A stretch of 64,000 nt of DNA from Primulina eburnea (taxonomy: Eukaryota; Streptophyta; Magnoliopsida; Lamiales; Gesneriaceae), in the NCBI RefSeq assembly GCF_022965805.1, contig NW_027331273.1, positions 62,001-126,000 of the forward strand. The letters run 5' to 3'. The translations under genes and the position numbers were made by a program. The notes under the pieces are model-generated. The model was not told the origin of the DNA. It made no database searches and was given only the letters and a program-made list of their open reading frames with translations. Position 1 is the stretch's first letter. The number at the start of each line of letters is the position of its first letter. Positions 43,014 to 53,815 of the stretch are shown here, in pieces.

Positions 43014-45053
43014 TTAGTATCTGGTACCCAAATCTATTTGGGTCCAAGCCTTATCAGTCCTTTGGGACCCACATTTGTACAATTCTTGGTGACCTTGTAC
43101 TTCGGGTATCAAAGATGTGTGTGCAATAGAAGGTCTATTATTTCTAACAGTATGCATATTAAAATGTTGTTCCTTTCTTCTGTTTCTGTTTTCCAGTCTG
43201 TATCTCTTCTGAACAGGTTTAGAGTTGTAGTACTGGTGGTTTTTAACCTTCATATGATGTTGTCTTCCAGAGTTGAATTCTTTTCTGAATCTAGAACTCT
43301 GGTCAACTTTTTCCTTAGGTTTAACGTAACCCAGACCATAGTGCATTCTTCTGTTCATCTGATTTTCATTCCTTTCAACTGAAGCAGTAGGTACATCTGG
43401 TTCCTGTACCACACTGGATTTCACAAAGTGAATGTATTTCCCTTTGCACATATCCAGTGTTGGCTTAGTATTAGTTTCAGAAGTGCCTTCATTATTACAA
43501 AAACCGAGACCGCTCCTATCTCCTGACTGTTTTTGTAATTCTTGCATCTTTTCCAATGAAACAGAAGACTTGTTCCAAGCATTTACCAGTAGCGACAACT
43601 TCTGGTTTTCAGAAAGTACCTTCTGGTAATCTGCTTTGGCTCTTTCATTCTCAGTTATTAATTTACTCATCTTAACTTGTAAATCATTACAGCTGTCTAC
43701 TTGCAAGCAAGTTAACTTACTGTTCTGATTCTTTAAGTTCTGATTTTCGATCTTAACTTCTTCAAATGATTGAGAAAGTCTGGAATACTCTTTTACCATG
43801 TCATGTAGTGCATCAATCAAATCATTTCGTGTAAATTCATTGGAGTCAAAATCAAATACCTCTTCAAATGTCGCGGTTGAGTAATTGTCTGCCATGAGAC
43901 ATTTGACTTCTTCTGCATCACTATCACTGAAATGACTTTCTGAGTCAGATGACTCAGAACTAGAGTCCGCCCATTTGGATTTGCTTTCTTCGGCAATCAT
44001 TGCTTTTCGATCTCTTCTGGTCTTTTTGTCATTTCTCTTGTGATCCTTTCTCTTTTGGTCATCCTTCTTTGGTTTAGGACAATCAGCAATGAAGTGACCT
44101 ATCTTTCCACAGTTAAAGCATCCCATATCACCAGATGGTGAATCTTTCTTGAAGTTGCGATTGGGACCCTGATAAGTTCGATGGTTCTTCTTCATGAACC
44201 TGGAGAATTTCTTTACAAATAAGGACATAGCATCACTACTGATTTGTTCAGCAGTCTTCTCCAATGTATTGTCAATGATCACAGTAGGTAATGCCTGAGG
44301 TACAACTGCAGCAGCAGTAGAAGAGGTAGTGGCAGTAGCAGTAAAAGCAGTAGCAGTAGCAGCAAGAGCCTTGGTGGGTAGGTTTGAAGGCTCTTCTCCA
44401 CTCCTTACTTCCAATTCAAACTCGTAGGCTTTCAGATCTGCAAATAAGTCGTACAGTTCCAACTTGTTCAAGTCTTTGGATACTCTCATAGCCATTGTTT
44501 TAACATCCCATTCTCTGGGTAAGGCTCTCATCACCTTGAGGGCTATTTCTCTTTTGTTATACTCTTTACCTAGAGCTGTTAGCTCATTTACCAGGCTGCT
44601 GAATCTTTCATCAAACTCGTTTAGAGTTTCACCAGCTCTCATTTTTAGATTTTCGAACTTCTGCATTGCTACAGACAGTTTGTTTTCTTTCGTTTGCTCA
44701 TTTCCTTCACATATCTGGATGAGCTTCTCCCAAATATCCTTTGCAGTAGAACACATTTTGATCTTGCTAAAAGTGTTCTTGTCGAGAGTTTTATACAATA
44801 TATCCTTCGCCACATTATCAAGGTTGGCCTTCTTCTTATCTTCACTGGTCCATTCACTTCTTGATTTTTCAACCATCTGTGGTGCACCCTCAGTAACAGC
44901 AACAGCTGTATTAGGCTTTAATATTTTCAGTGGACCATCTGTGATGACATACCGCATGTCATCATCTTGTGCTGCAAGATGAGCTTGCATTCTGATCTTC
45001 CAGTCATCGAAATCTTCCTTAGAGAACATAGGGATCTTGCTGAAGTGTTCCAT
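43014..45053 (-). CDS. Sirevirus gag
   Basis: The ATG at 45053 (MEHFSKIPMFSKEDFDDWKI) follows the primer site by about 30 bases, and the frame is open for about 679 codons. The UBN2/retrotran-gag capsid domain covers the first 230 residues (WDVKTMAMRVSKDLNKLEL). The zinc knuckle CFNCGKIGHFIADC has all four ligands. Then come an acidic region, a coiled coil and a long basic C-terminal part. Gag forms the particle that carries the element RNA. The closing TAA is followed in frame by pol. The element depends on readthrough, or the stop is a mutation. Confidence 0.88.
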   Translation of the reverse strand: MEHFSKIPMFSKEDFDDWKIRMQAHLAAQDDDMRYVITDGPLKILKPNTAVAVTEGAPQMVEKSRSEWTSEDKKKANLDNVAKDILYKTLDKNTFSKIKMCSTAKDIWEKLIQICEGNEQTKENKLSVAMQKFENLKMRAGETLNEFDERFSSLVNELTALGKEYNKREIALKVMRALPREWDVKTMAMRVSKDLNKLELYDLFADLKAYEFELEVRSGEEPSNLPTKALAATATAFTATATTSSTAAAVVPQALPTVIIDNTLEKTAEQISSDAMSLFVKKFSRFMKKNHRTYQGPNRNFKKDSPSGDMGCFNCGKIGHFIADCPKPKKDDQKRKDHKRNDKKTRRDRKAMIAEESKSKWADSSSESSDSESHFSDSDAEEVKCLMADNYSTATFEEVFDFDSNEFTRNDLIDALHDMVKEYSRLSQSFEEVKIENQNLKNQNSKLTCLQVDSCNDLQVKMSKLITENERAKADYQKVLSENQKLSLLVNAWNKSSVSLEKMQELQKQSGDRSGLGFCNNEGTSETNTKPTLDMCKGKYIHFVKSSVVQEPDVPTASVERNENQMNRRMHYGLGYVKPKEKVDQSSRFRKEFNSGRQHHMKVKNHQYYNSKPVQKRYRLENRNRRKEQHFNMHTVRNNRPSIAHTSLIPEVQGHQELYKCGSQRTDKAWTQIDLGTRY

Positions 45054-45085
45054 TTGTTGTAGTTTTTCACGAACAAGAATAACCC

Positions 45086-45097
45086 GCTCTGATACCA
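45086..45097 (-). other. tRNA-iMet primer binding site of the Sirevirus
   Basis: TGGTATCAGAGC on the element strand, two bases from the 5' LTR. Confidence 0.9.
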
Positions 45098-45099
45098 AT

Positions 45100-46107
45100 T
45101 GTTGAGGATCGAAGTTGAGTTTAGAGGGGGGGTGAATAAACTCTACTCGTTTTTCTTTGTTTTCTGATGAGGTACTAAAATCCTGTTAGGGATAGTAGTT
45201 TATCTTGTGCGTATACTTTCACCTGATTACAATAAAACGTGCGGAAACAATCTGATGAAGTAGTTGAAAGACAATAAAACAGTAGGCAGCAGTTGTTTAT
45301 GGAAGTTCGAAGATAAACTCTTCTACGTCTCCCCTTCTCCTGTTTCCAGAAGGCATAACTAAAAGACTTTGGATATTACAGTACAACTCTTGCACACACC
45401 CACTTCAGAAGGACTTATACCTCGGCCTACTGAAACTCTTAGTTTCTCAACTCACAAAAATACGAAACACAAAGTTCTGAAAAGACTCTTTTCAGATTAC
45501 AAACTCTTCCTGATAAAGTATAAGTGATGTAAAGATTGTGAAGAGTGTAAGAATCAGTAGCACAAGATGATCTTCGAAAGATCAGATATTAGCTATGAAG
45601 CGTGTGCTACTTTTCTTTGTGTTGAACTTTAAGTACTCAAGGAATTTCGAGATTTGTCTGATAAGAGAAAATAGCTTTGTTCCTTGAAAGATGATATTAT
45701 ATGAAGTTAAGTATCGTATAAGGATTTGATCCAAGTATATATAATCGACTGAGTTCAACGTTCACAATCAGAGGATGTTTCCAGATGACTGATACAATCA
45801 GCTTTATTACCAAAAAAAGTTCCTGCAAAAAAGCTATAAAACAATCAGTCTTGTTTTATACTTAATTGGGTAAAATGCATTAAATAACTCCGTATAGTAT
45901 TTAATGCTGCAATTAATACTAGTACTAGGAACTCTTTAACGGTAACAATAAAGGTAGCAACGTTAGGAAACGTCCTCTACTGGTTTTGTATTACTATCCT
46001 TTCTACTGGTTTAGTTTTATTAGACCAGTAGCTTCTGATAAGTTAGTCTACTGTTCTGGTCTGATGGTTTTAGTTAATCATCGCCACAATAAAATTCATG
46101 TCTAACA
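45100..46107 (-). repeat. 5' LTR of the Sirevirus
   Basis: Pairs with 27718-28724. The outer end is followed by the CAGTT duplication. Confidence 0.92.
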
Positions 46108-46274
46108 CAGTTATTGCATTCTTCTAAATCTGAAATATCATATATTTTCGGAATTATAAGATTCTGAAGAATTCTCAGTTTCACTATCAAAATTATTATT
46201 AGAATCCATTATTATTTTAAATAATGTTTCTTTTAGATTATCATCTATATCTAAATTATTAATTTTGTTTTTAG

Positions 46275-46490
46275 TCAACATTGATTAGCATAATATCCTG
46301 GCTTTTTACATTTTCTACAAATTATTAATTTATTTTTGTAATTTTCTTTTTTCCAATCAGCTTTCCCTGCTTCACGGATTTCTTTTCTTTTCTTTTTTCT
46401 ATCTTTTTGTCTTTTAGACAAATGTCTTCTCTTATAAATATTTTCATCTTTATCTTTAATTTTTTTCTTACCTTTATTAGGTAAATCCAT
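46275..46490 (-). pseudogene. Pararetrovirus copy 2 zinc knuckle region
   Basis: A 71-codon, strongly basic frame ending in CRKCKKPGYYANQC, a CCHC knuckle with tyrosine in the histidine position. It is followed immediately by a stop (TGA) where copy 1 continues with tryptophan. The acidic segment after it (46108-46274) runs into the Sirevirus. The same protein continues at 27645 on the other side. Confidence 0.7.
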
Positions 46491-46538
46491 ACCAAATTGA
46501 TCACAAAATTTACCTAATTGTTTTTTCTCTAGTAAATT

Positions 46539-46886
46539 CTATCTTTTAATTTGATTATTTAATTTTAATTCATTACAGAGAGCTAAACCCTCTTGAATAC
46601 ATGTATAAATCAAATTACCATAAGTATAATTTTCATAAGAAATATTAATATCATCTTTTCTTAAAACTTTTCTAACCCTTTCAGCAAATAAGAAAGGTAG
46701 ACCATCTATAAATTTAGCTTTCCAAAGACTATTATTACAGTCTGGAATCTCATAAATACGAGATAAGAAAGTATCTTTATACCATCTAAAATCAGTAAAT
46801 ATTTTACATTTTAGATTACTTAATAAAGTTCTAATTTGTTCACTATTATCAGTGAACTTTCCAGTAAAATGTTCAATCATAGTCAT
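46539..46886 (-). pseudogene. Pararetrovirus copy 2 coat-protein core
   Basis: A 115-codon frame homologous to 12432-12890 of copy 1 but without the 105-bp insert. It contains IEHFTGKFTDNSEQIRTLL, WKAKFIDGLPFLFAERV and CIQEGLALCNELKL, characteristic of caulimovirid coat proteins. It is offset from the zinc-knuckle frame by a frameshift near 46535. Confidence 0.75.
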
Positions 46887-46889
46887 TAT

Positions 46890-47105
46890 TAATAAATAAA
46901 CTACATTTTCTGATTGAATATTATTCTCTATCTTTATGAAATTAAAAATTTCATCTTTTTGAGAATAATGTAAATAATTATCCCACCAACCTTTAAGTTG
47001 GCCAGTAAATCATGCTGTTATCATTTTAGCAATATTTTTATCAGTATTACCTGATGTTTTACAAACAGTACTATACATAAGCATTATGTGAGTAGTATTA
47101 TAAAT
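46890..47105 (-). pseudogene. Pararetrovirus copy 2, coat-protein N-terminal part, decayed
   Basis: AT-rich sequence between two better preserved virus pieces. Short stretches still read as codons (for example a LKGWWDNYL-like segment near 46980), with stops. Confidence 0.4.
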
Positions 47106-47609
47106 TTACCTATCATTATAATAAATATTTTTTCCATTATAACTATTAGGAAAAATATATTCTTGTTCTTCAATAAGAACATCCATAGGAGTAGGTTTAT
47201 TACAATAATATTTCGTTGTGGTAGGTCTATATGTCCATTTAATTTTATTAATTTCTTCATCAGAATGATTATTAATTTTTTCTAATTCTTCAAACTCTTC
47301 ATTAAGAGTATTTAAATTAAAATTTCTAAATTTTTCTTCTAATAATTTTTCTATATCAGAAACAGAAGATTTTAATTTAAAATCCTTAATATCATGAGGG
47401 GATTGTATAGATGAAGTAGCAACAAAAACAATATTAGTTTCTGGTTCTTCTATATGAACATCTGGTTTTATTTTATTGATAGCTAAACTAATTTTATCAA
47501 TACGATCTTTAAGAGAATTAATTTCGTCTCCTATAATTGTAAGATATAAATTTGTATAATTTTGTTTTTCAATTATTTGATTTATATGTTTAACAGTGAT
47601 TTGTAACAT
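47106..47609 (-). pseudogene. Pararetrovirus copy 2 coiled-coil segment of the polyprotein
   Basis: 167 codons matching 11960-12360 of copy 1. Heptad-like helices (DRIDKISLAINKIKPDV, VSDIEKLLEEKFRNF), then an asparagine-rich C-terminus. No catalytic motif. It may be the capsid-associated or assembly part of the polyprotein. Confidence 0.6.
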
Positions 47610-48356
47610 ATCATTCTCAAATAATATTGAAAAATCAGTAAAATTTAAAATTTTATTTTTTTTTCTATTATAAAAGATTGTTGAGGAGGATAAACAGATT
47701 TTTGAATCTGTCCTGAAGAAAGTTTATAATTTCTTTCAAGAATAGAAATATAATCTATAATAAATGTTTTGAAAAACCAAAGAACAAAATGTATTAGTTT
47801 ATTCTGGTTTTCACAATATTTATAAAATATTGAAACAATATAATCAAACTCTTCTTCAGAGAAATTTTTAAAGTACCAATCTCTAAAAGATTCTCATTTG
47901 GGTAAATAAAATTCTGCATTGATCTTTGCTCTAGCAGAAGATCCTTTAGTAAAATCAATTTTTGGTTTACTATCCATTAAATACTAAAATTCATTTCTGA
48001 AACTGTATCAGTTTCTCTAACTTTTTGAAAGTTACTTTTATGAACTATATTATTCTGATTTATAATTAAATCATTTACTGTATTAGTAGATTCTAATTCT
48101 TCTCTAACTTGAGAAGTAGATGCTCTAGAAGTTTGTGGTATATCTACCATATAATCTAGAGGTGAAATAAAAGAATGACTAGATCTTGATCTAGCATAAA
48201 CAGAAGGGGGTAATAATCTTCTTTGTTCATTATTAAACTGTATTTGAACAGATACTTCATTATTTTGAACTACTTGTTGTAAATCTCTATTTATTATAGG
48301 ATTTCTAGGAACAGCTTGTTCAATTATCCAGTTTTCTGGAAATTCAATTTCTTACC
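47610..48356 (-). pseudogene. Pararetrovirus copy 2 linker between movement protein and coat region
   Basis: Matches copy 1 from about 11190 to 11960. Short coding stretches are separated by stops. A serine-rich segment near 48100-48200 corresponds to 11370-11480. Confidence 0.5.
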
Positions 48357-48359
48357 ATT

Positions 48360-49031
48360 TTATAGATCTACGGGTTGTAATGTTAGATATATTAAATTAG
48401 TTTCTATCAGAATAGTTTCATTTAGTTCTTTATCTATTCTTTTACACATAGGATTAAGTGTAAATAATGGTTTATAATAAATACGATAACAGATACATAT
48501 GACTTCTGTTCCAGGAGTATAATTATAACCATGAGTTTTAACATTTAATGTTAAAGAATCTAATATATTAATATCAGACAGAGATAAAGATAAATTAGGA
48601 TTAACATCAAAATATACTGGATCATGTGCCAGACTAGATTGAATTATTCCCATAAGGGATTGTTTCCAATTTAAATTTCTACCATCTCTTAAAGCTGCTA
48701 TAAAGCTTTCTGGTAGTCTTTCTAAAGTTAAAGGTCTAAAGACAATTTGAATTAAACCTATATGAATAAATCTGTAATTTTTCCTATAAGGCATAATATT
48801 TTTATTGTTTAACAATCTAATTACCATCTCATCATTATGAAGAGGTACTGATGATTCTGTAGTTTTAACTACTTGTTTAAAACCAATTCTTTCAAAGGTT
48901 CCTAATTTATAGATCATTTTAGATTCTATCTTAGGAATAGTCCATTTATTCAATAAATCTAAATTTTCAGGTAAATTATATTCTTCATTTAAACTGTTAT
49001 GAACAGTTTCTTTCAAACTGAAAATATTCAT
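48360..49031 (-). pseudogene. Pararetrovirus copy 2 movement protein (30K family)
   Basis: ATG start and 223 codons, the most complete movement protein here. It contains YRFIHIGLIQIVFRPLT, LPESFIAALRDGRN, PVYFDVNPNLSLSLSD and THGYNYTPGTEVICICYRI, the beta-strand core with the conserved aspartate of the 30K superfamily. The stop after about 223 codons is probably a mutation, because sequence after it (IKW-EI-FPENWIIEQA near 48350) continues the copy 1 polyprotein. It lies about 40 bases downstream of the primer site, as the first gene. Confidence 0.82.
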
Positions 49032-49072
49032 TTGAATAAAAGTGCTAAATTATTAACCAGACTATTTCCATG

Positions 49073-49084
49073 GCTCTGATACCA
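49073..49084 (-). other. tRNA-iMet primer binding site of pararetrovirus copy 2
   Basis: TGGTATCAGAGC followed by CATGG on the minus strand, 42 bases before the movement-protein ATG. It marks the start of the virus minus-strand DNA and is lost from copy 1. Confidence 0.85.
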
Positions 49085-49085
49085 G

Positions 49086-51690
49086 CTATTAATGAATTTA
49101 TATATTATGTAAATGTAGGTATGTTTCAAATGTTATAAAATACTAGGTATGGGCACCTCAATTCTTGAAGTGGTCTACCCAGATTTACAGTATAACATAT
49201 CACTATTTATATTTTTTCCAGAATAACTAATCATGTGTTTATGTTTGTGTAAGTTTTATCTAATAATGTAAATTTAAAAGCTATAATGATCATGAACATA
49301 GTATTTTTTATGTTCTTCTATATCCGTACGAAAATAATTAGTATTTCGTGTTTAACAAAGTGAAAAATATGAAAAACAAGGAATTTATAAAAGTGAAAAT
49401 AGTTAGGAAAAAGATTGAATTGATGTTCAAATAGGAGAAGTTTAATAACATGTTGCAAATTAAATATAATGTATTGATTTATCTTAAAATATAACAAGAG
49501 ATCTACTCCATAAATAAATTATTATATATTCAAAAATAGAATATCTGTATTTTGTTATTGGTTGTAAGGGTGTTACATTTAATGATGTTGTTGATGCTAA
49601 GGAATTTATAAATGTGATAACTTTAACTTAAATATAAGCTGTAATACGAGTCATTAAACAATCGATAAGAGCACAAAATTTTTTAGGGTAGTCAAAGAAA
49701 TTTTAAAAATTGTTAATGAAGACAGGATTTGAATTTGTTTAACTTTTTTTTTTTTGAGAATTTAGTTGATGGATTTATGAATTTTGTAACCTAGGGTTTT
49801 TTATGACATATAAACATGAGAGATAATATTAATTCATAAGACATCTGAATAAAAGATAACAATGATGGCCTAATAAAAGGAAGTAAGTATATGATTAAAA
49901 AATGTTAGGAGCTCGTATTAATCTAAAGTTTATAATACTTTTACGTACATGTACAACGACTAAGCATTTTCGATAACATAATATAAAGAGTTTATTATTC
50001 ATTTAATGTCATGGTTGTTTTGATGGAGTTCGTTGGTATTTAGGATTGTCTCAATGCATGTTGCATAGTTTAGTAGGAGCAATAGTTTTGATTCCATGTT
50101 AGGCATTCTTTATAAGATGATGTCCCATATTAGGCTGGAGTAAACTCTTCCTATTAGTTCGCCCACATCTTTCTGAAATTGATAGTTATATTAATATTGT
50201 TAACATCCAATATATGTATAGTAAGGATTGTTTTCCATTGAATTTGGTTTATATACTGAATTTCTAGTTAGTAAAAGATGGACATCGAAAATTTATAACA
50301 TAACAAGTATGTTAAACGTTAGGTAATTAAGCATATCAATATGTATGTGGTAAGAAAAATTACAAACAGAATCCATTGTGAAGATTACATGTACTAAAAT
50401 TGTACATGTTTGCGTGCAATAGATGTAAGAGTTAAAAGTTTTAATTTCATATTTAAAGTACCATTATTATATCTTTAAATTGATGAGCATCTTTAAATTT
50501 TTTCCCAAACGATAACAAAATGTAGGTATCACATCATATTGTGTAAAGTAACATAACCACATCATAATTCACATAAAATTTAAATTAAAGTAGAATCCCA
50601 AAAAGTACAAAATGTGTTGTTTTGTACTCACCATTATAAGCATAGTTGAACCCTTGTGGTTAACTGATGATTCGAACATGAGGAAAAAAGCCAAATACCA
50701 TAAAAAACAAGCTGACGTGTAGTATATGATGCGTTGGCAAATATAGGAGTTTAAGCATTGTAAAGAGAATCAATGAGAATATCCAATAATATTACCTCAA
50801 TTCATTGCAAGACAAACAACTAACACAAAGAAAACAATTCACAACATAAACCTCTTTTATTGTAATCAGTAAGCAGAAATTACTGCTTGCAGCTGAGTAT
50901 ATGAATGTCAATACTTTGGATCCAGTACACAATCTACTAAATATTATTGACCACGTTTGAATAGAAAATGTCGGTTTTCAAAATTTTGAATTTTGGACCC
51001 TATCAGATCCATCTCTGAGTGAGTCCAAGGTTTTAGGAAATACAAAATTTATATCTCAAACAAATGGAACCTCTTTATATGCATAATAATGATAAGCATC
51101 AATCAATAATCGGATTCTATTTATCTATATATCTACCAAACCCAACGAGAGCCACTATATATTGATGAAACAGCATCAACACGATGATGCTAAGCATTTG
51201 CTTTCATAACTGCTGAAGAAATACGATTACGACAGGGGAGTAAGAAATTCACATTTCTATTACAGATCTGAAGAACTTGCAGGGTTAATCGAAGGTAAAA
51301 CTTGATAAATTACCTTCTAACATACGTGTGATTACTGACGTCGGATCTGTTAATTTACGCCTTTGAGAGTAGATTTGTGAGCGATTTATGTTCTTCTTTA
51401 TTAGATTTGTAGTATGAATCTGTGGTAGAAAAGAATAATGTTTTGTTCTCGTTTGTTTGTTTTGTTATTGTAATGTATTGACTTTTTTTATTGGTTAACA
51501 AATCCAATGAAATTTGTCTTGTCCTAGAAAGTACTTGTTCGTTGTCATTTTTTCTTTAGGTAACATGTATCCTATTTTTGTGTTTATGTAACGATGCTGT
51601 AGAGAAATTTTAATTCTTTTTAACAATATTTGTAAGATTTGTTAATTTATGTATTGGTTTGATCTAACATTTTTTATACTTGGTAAGTAA
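49086..51690. other. AT-rich sequence, nothing recognised
   Basis: No frame above about 60 codons, no LTR edge and no homology to the other virus copy. Part of 49086-49230 could be virus leader, but it does not match the palindrome arms. The right part (51240-51300) has a splice-donor-like AAG|GTAAAAC and may be a 5' UTR exon of the transposase gene that follows. Confidence 0.4.
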
Positions 51691-51699
51691 TTGTGCGAA

Positions 51700-52855
51700 A
51701 TGGACCGTAGATGTCATAACATTAGAATTTTCCTGCTGCTACACCAACTGATGATCCGTACAATTTTAATGGTGTGTCTGTTAACTCGACATCGCACGAG
51801 AATACTCGCCGAACGACGTCGTCAAGAACGTCGAACGTCAGCTTCGTACAACATGTCGGGAAGAATGAATGCTCAAATGAACCATTTAAGAAGAATTATT
51901 GAAACCGGAGATGTTCAATGTGTGGTTAATTTGAGGATGAACAGAAATGCATTTGAACAACTATGTTACTTGTTAACTCATGTTGGCGGGCTGCATCATT
52001 CTAGATATGTTAGATTGAAGAAAAGGTGGCTATGTTTTTGTCCATTTTGGCGCATCATAAAAAAAACCGAGTGATCGGTCATGATTACATACGAAGCGGT
52101 CAGACAATCAGCACACATTTCCATGAAGTCTTGGGGTCAGTACTGAAGCTACATACTATACTGCTTGTCAAACCTTCCCCTGTCGATGAAACCTGCACCG
52201 ATGACACGTGGAAATGGTTCAAGGTAATAAGAAAATTTGATGAATACTACTTGTTACAAATTCTATTTATAATGTACTACGTACAATAACTTTTGTAGGA
52301 GACATCCTGATACATATTACTCATAATTTTGTAACTTATTTCGCAGGGTTGTGTAGGTGCGTTGGATGGTGCATATATAAATGTGAATGTGCCTATTTTA
52401 GAGAAGGAAAAGTACAGAACCAGAAAGGAACCATAGCAGTGATTGTTTTGGGAGTTTGCAACCGAGATATGAACTTCATCTATGCGCTTTGTGTGTGGGA
52501 AGGATCGGCAGCGGATGCTCGAGTTCTTCGTGATGCATTATCTCGTCATGACGGAATTAAAGTTGAAAGAGGTTAAAATATTGTGCAATGTAGTCATATT
52601 TTTTCACCATTCTCTGTTACTGGATTCCTTTTGCATTAGTGTTTTGAATTGAAATTCACTAACGAAATGTATGAATTCGATTGTAGGTTGCTACTATTTG
52701 TGCGACAATGGATATGCAAACGCACAGGGATTCTTGACTCCGTATAGAAGAGTACCATACCACAGGGATGCTTGGGGCAATCGCACAAATGCTCCAGAAA
52801 ATTATAAAGAACTCTTCAATTGGAGACACAGCAAAGTACAAAAAAGTTAACATAA
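51700..52855 (+). pseudogene. PIF/Harbinger transposase, decayed
   Basis: The ATG at 51700 begins MDRRCHNIRIF. A basic segment and helix-turn-helix-like part follow (MNRNAFEQLCYLLTHVGGL). After a frameshift near 52030 the frame reads VAMFLSILAHHKKNRVIGHDYIRSG to 52223. Introns 52224-52346 and 52572-52686 have GT-AG ends. Exon 2 (GCVGALDGAYINV, NRDMNFIYALCVWEGSAADARVL) and exon 3 (YLCDNGYANAQGFLTPYR) carry the DDE catalytic region of the DDE_Tnp_4 family. The protein stops after HSKVQKS where the family continues with an IERTFGLLK-like segment. Such enzymes cut and paste elements with TWA target duplications, so an intact relative could have moved the two TWA-flanked elements in this window. 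Confidence 0.85.
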
Positions 52856-52992
52856 AGATCCGAGGTTAGGAGATATCTCGAAAGGTTGCATTTCAGAATT
52901 TTGGGAAATTCAACCACAAAACTAAAGAAAAGAAATCTTTGTAAAACTGTAGGCACCAAATGATGTTTTTATCTTAATGATAGCGGTATGTT

Positions 52993-53815
52993 TTATCCTT
53001 CCTTTAAAGCTATATATATCAGATTCATGTTCAAAGCAAGAATCAGGTGGTCCATGTCGATTCCATGGTGATGATTATCATGCAGGTGATCACGAGCCAA
53101 GGACTGGTTAACAATCTCAGGAGCAACCGAAAAGATTTTCTAAACATGAAACAAAATTATATCTCAGGAAAGAAACATATAATTATGAAAACTATAATGA
53201 AAATAGAACAAAAATATACCAACAAGACATCAAAAGCATGCCATGCAATGCCTCCAGCAGTTGCCAAAAGCACGCTAGAAATCCCTAGAGTTCCTATGGC
53301 CATCTCCAACCCATTACACTATCTTAGTGTCACACTAACTTTAAAATAGTGTAATTCTTACACTAAATCTAAAACTCATCTCCAACCCATCAACTCTAAA
53401 CTCTACACCAAAAAGAATATTCTCAGAATATTCTCTATTATTTTATTCACAACAAATAATTTATTTCACAAAATATTTTTAAACACAATAATTAAAATAT
53501 CATTAATATCTAAAATAATGTATATATCGAAATTCATTATAAATATACATGAATTAAAAATTTAACTAAATAATTTTTTTTGAATTACGTTAAATTTTTT
53601 AGTATTTAATAGTATTATTTTAAATACTTAAGCTTAATACTTAAAAAAACATAAAAAAAAAAAACCCAAAAAAAAAATAAAGATGTACGAGCACACCACC
53701 AAAATGGAGTAGGAAATGGTGTTGGGTTGGAGAATAAAAATTCACACTATGATGGAGTATTACACCAACATGGTGCTGGGTTGGAGATGGCCTAAAGTCT
53801 CAAATTTACCGTGTC
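52993..53815 (-). pseudogene. Fragment of an MTP7/MTPC4-like metal (cation diffusion facilitator) transporter
   Basis: Two or three exons of a host gene. Exon one starts at a splice acceptor (TTTTTCTAG, ending 53816) and reads GHGKFETL, then resumes after a 495-bp MITE as GTLGISSVLLATAGGIAWHA and FDVLL, ending at donor 53219. Exon two (53140 to about 52996) reads VAPEIVNQSLARDHLHDNHHH and GIDMDH-ILALN, ending in a stop after ALKEG. HGKFETL and the GISxxLLATAGGIAWHA helix are hallmarks of plant MTP7/MTPC4 (organellar zinc or manganese transporters). Only a central part of the gene is present, and the MITE breaks the exon, so it is dead. Assignment rests on remembered family sequence. Confidence 0.75.
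53298..53792. mobile_element. Tourist-like MITE inserted in the MTP-like exon
   Basis: 495 bp with inverted ends GGCCATCTCCAACCC / GGGTTGGAGATGGCC. Read on the gene strand, TTA precedes and ATA follows it, a 3-bp target duplication of TWA type with one mismatch. Removing it restores a continuous GAG ACT TTA GGA ACT reading. The interior is almost pure A and T with no frame. Confidence 0.8.

Larger units (their letters stand above)
27718..46107 (-). mobile_element. Sirevirus (copia) retrotransposon with a long accessory ORF
   Basis: LTRs of 1007-1008 bp (27718-28724 and 45100-46107), about 98% identical by eye, begin and end TGTTAGAC...CTCAACA on the element strand. CAGTT flanks both sides (27713-27717 and 46108-46112). 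Without the nested Tekay element the length is about 10.9 kb. Order on the minus strand: primer site, gag, protease-integrase-RT-RNase H, then about 3.3 kb of accessory coding sequence, polypurine tract, LTR. Copia order (integrase before RT), the gag zinc knuckle, the large size and extra 3' ORF place it in the Sirevirus lineage. It is inactivated by in-frame stops, one frameshift and the nested insertion. Confidence 0.93.
23518..49085 (-). mobile_element. Endogenous pararetrovirus copy 2 (Caulimoviridae), with nested retrotransposons
   Basis: Same gene order as copy 1 but on the minus strand, running from a tRNA-iMet primer site at 49073-49084 through movement protein, coat region, protease-RT-RNase H and the downstream ORF to the promoter/poly(A) region. 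A Sirevirus (27718-46107, duplication CAGTT) splits it between the coat-protein knuckle and the protease. Pieces are better preserved than in copy 1, with a 543-codon protease/RT frame, but stops and frameshifts still kill every gene. The right border lies near 49085, and the flanking 49086 onward shows no virus homology. Confidence 0.87.

Noticed and set aside
44464..44982. 172-codon plus-strand frame
   Set aside because: It is the antisense shadow of the Sirevirus gag.
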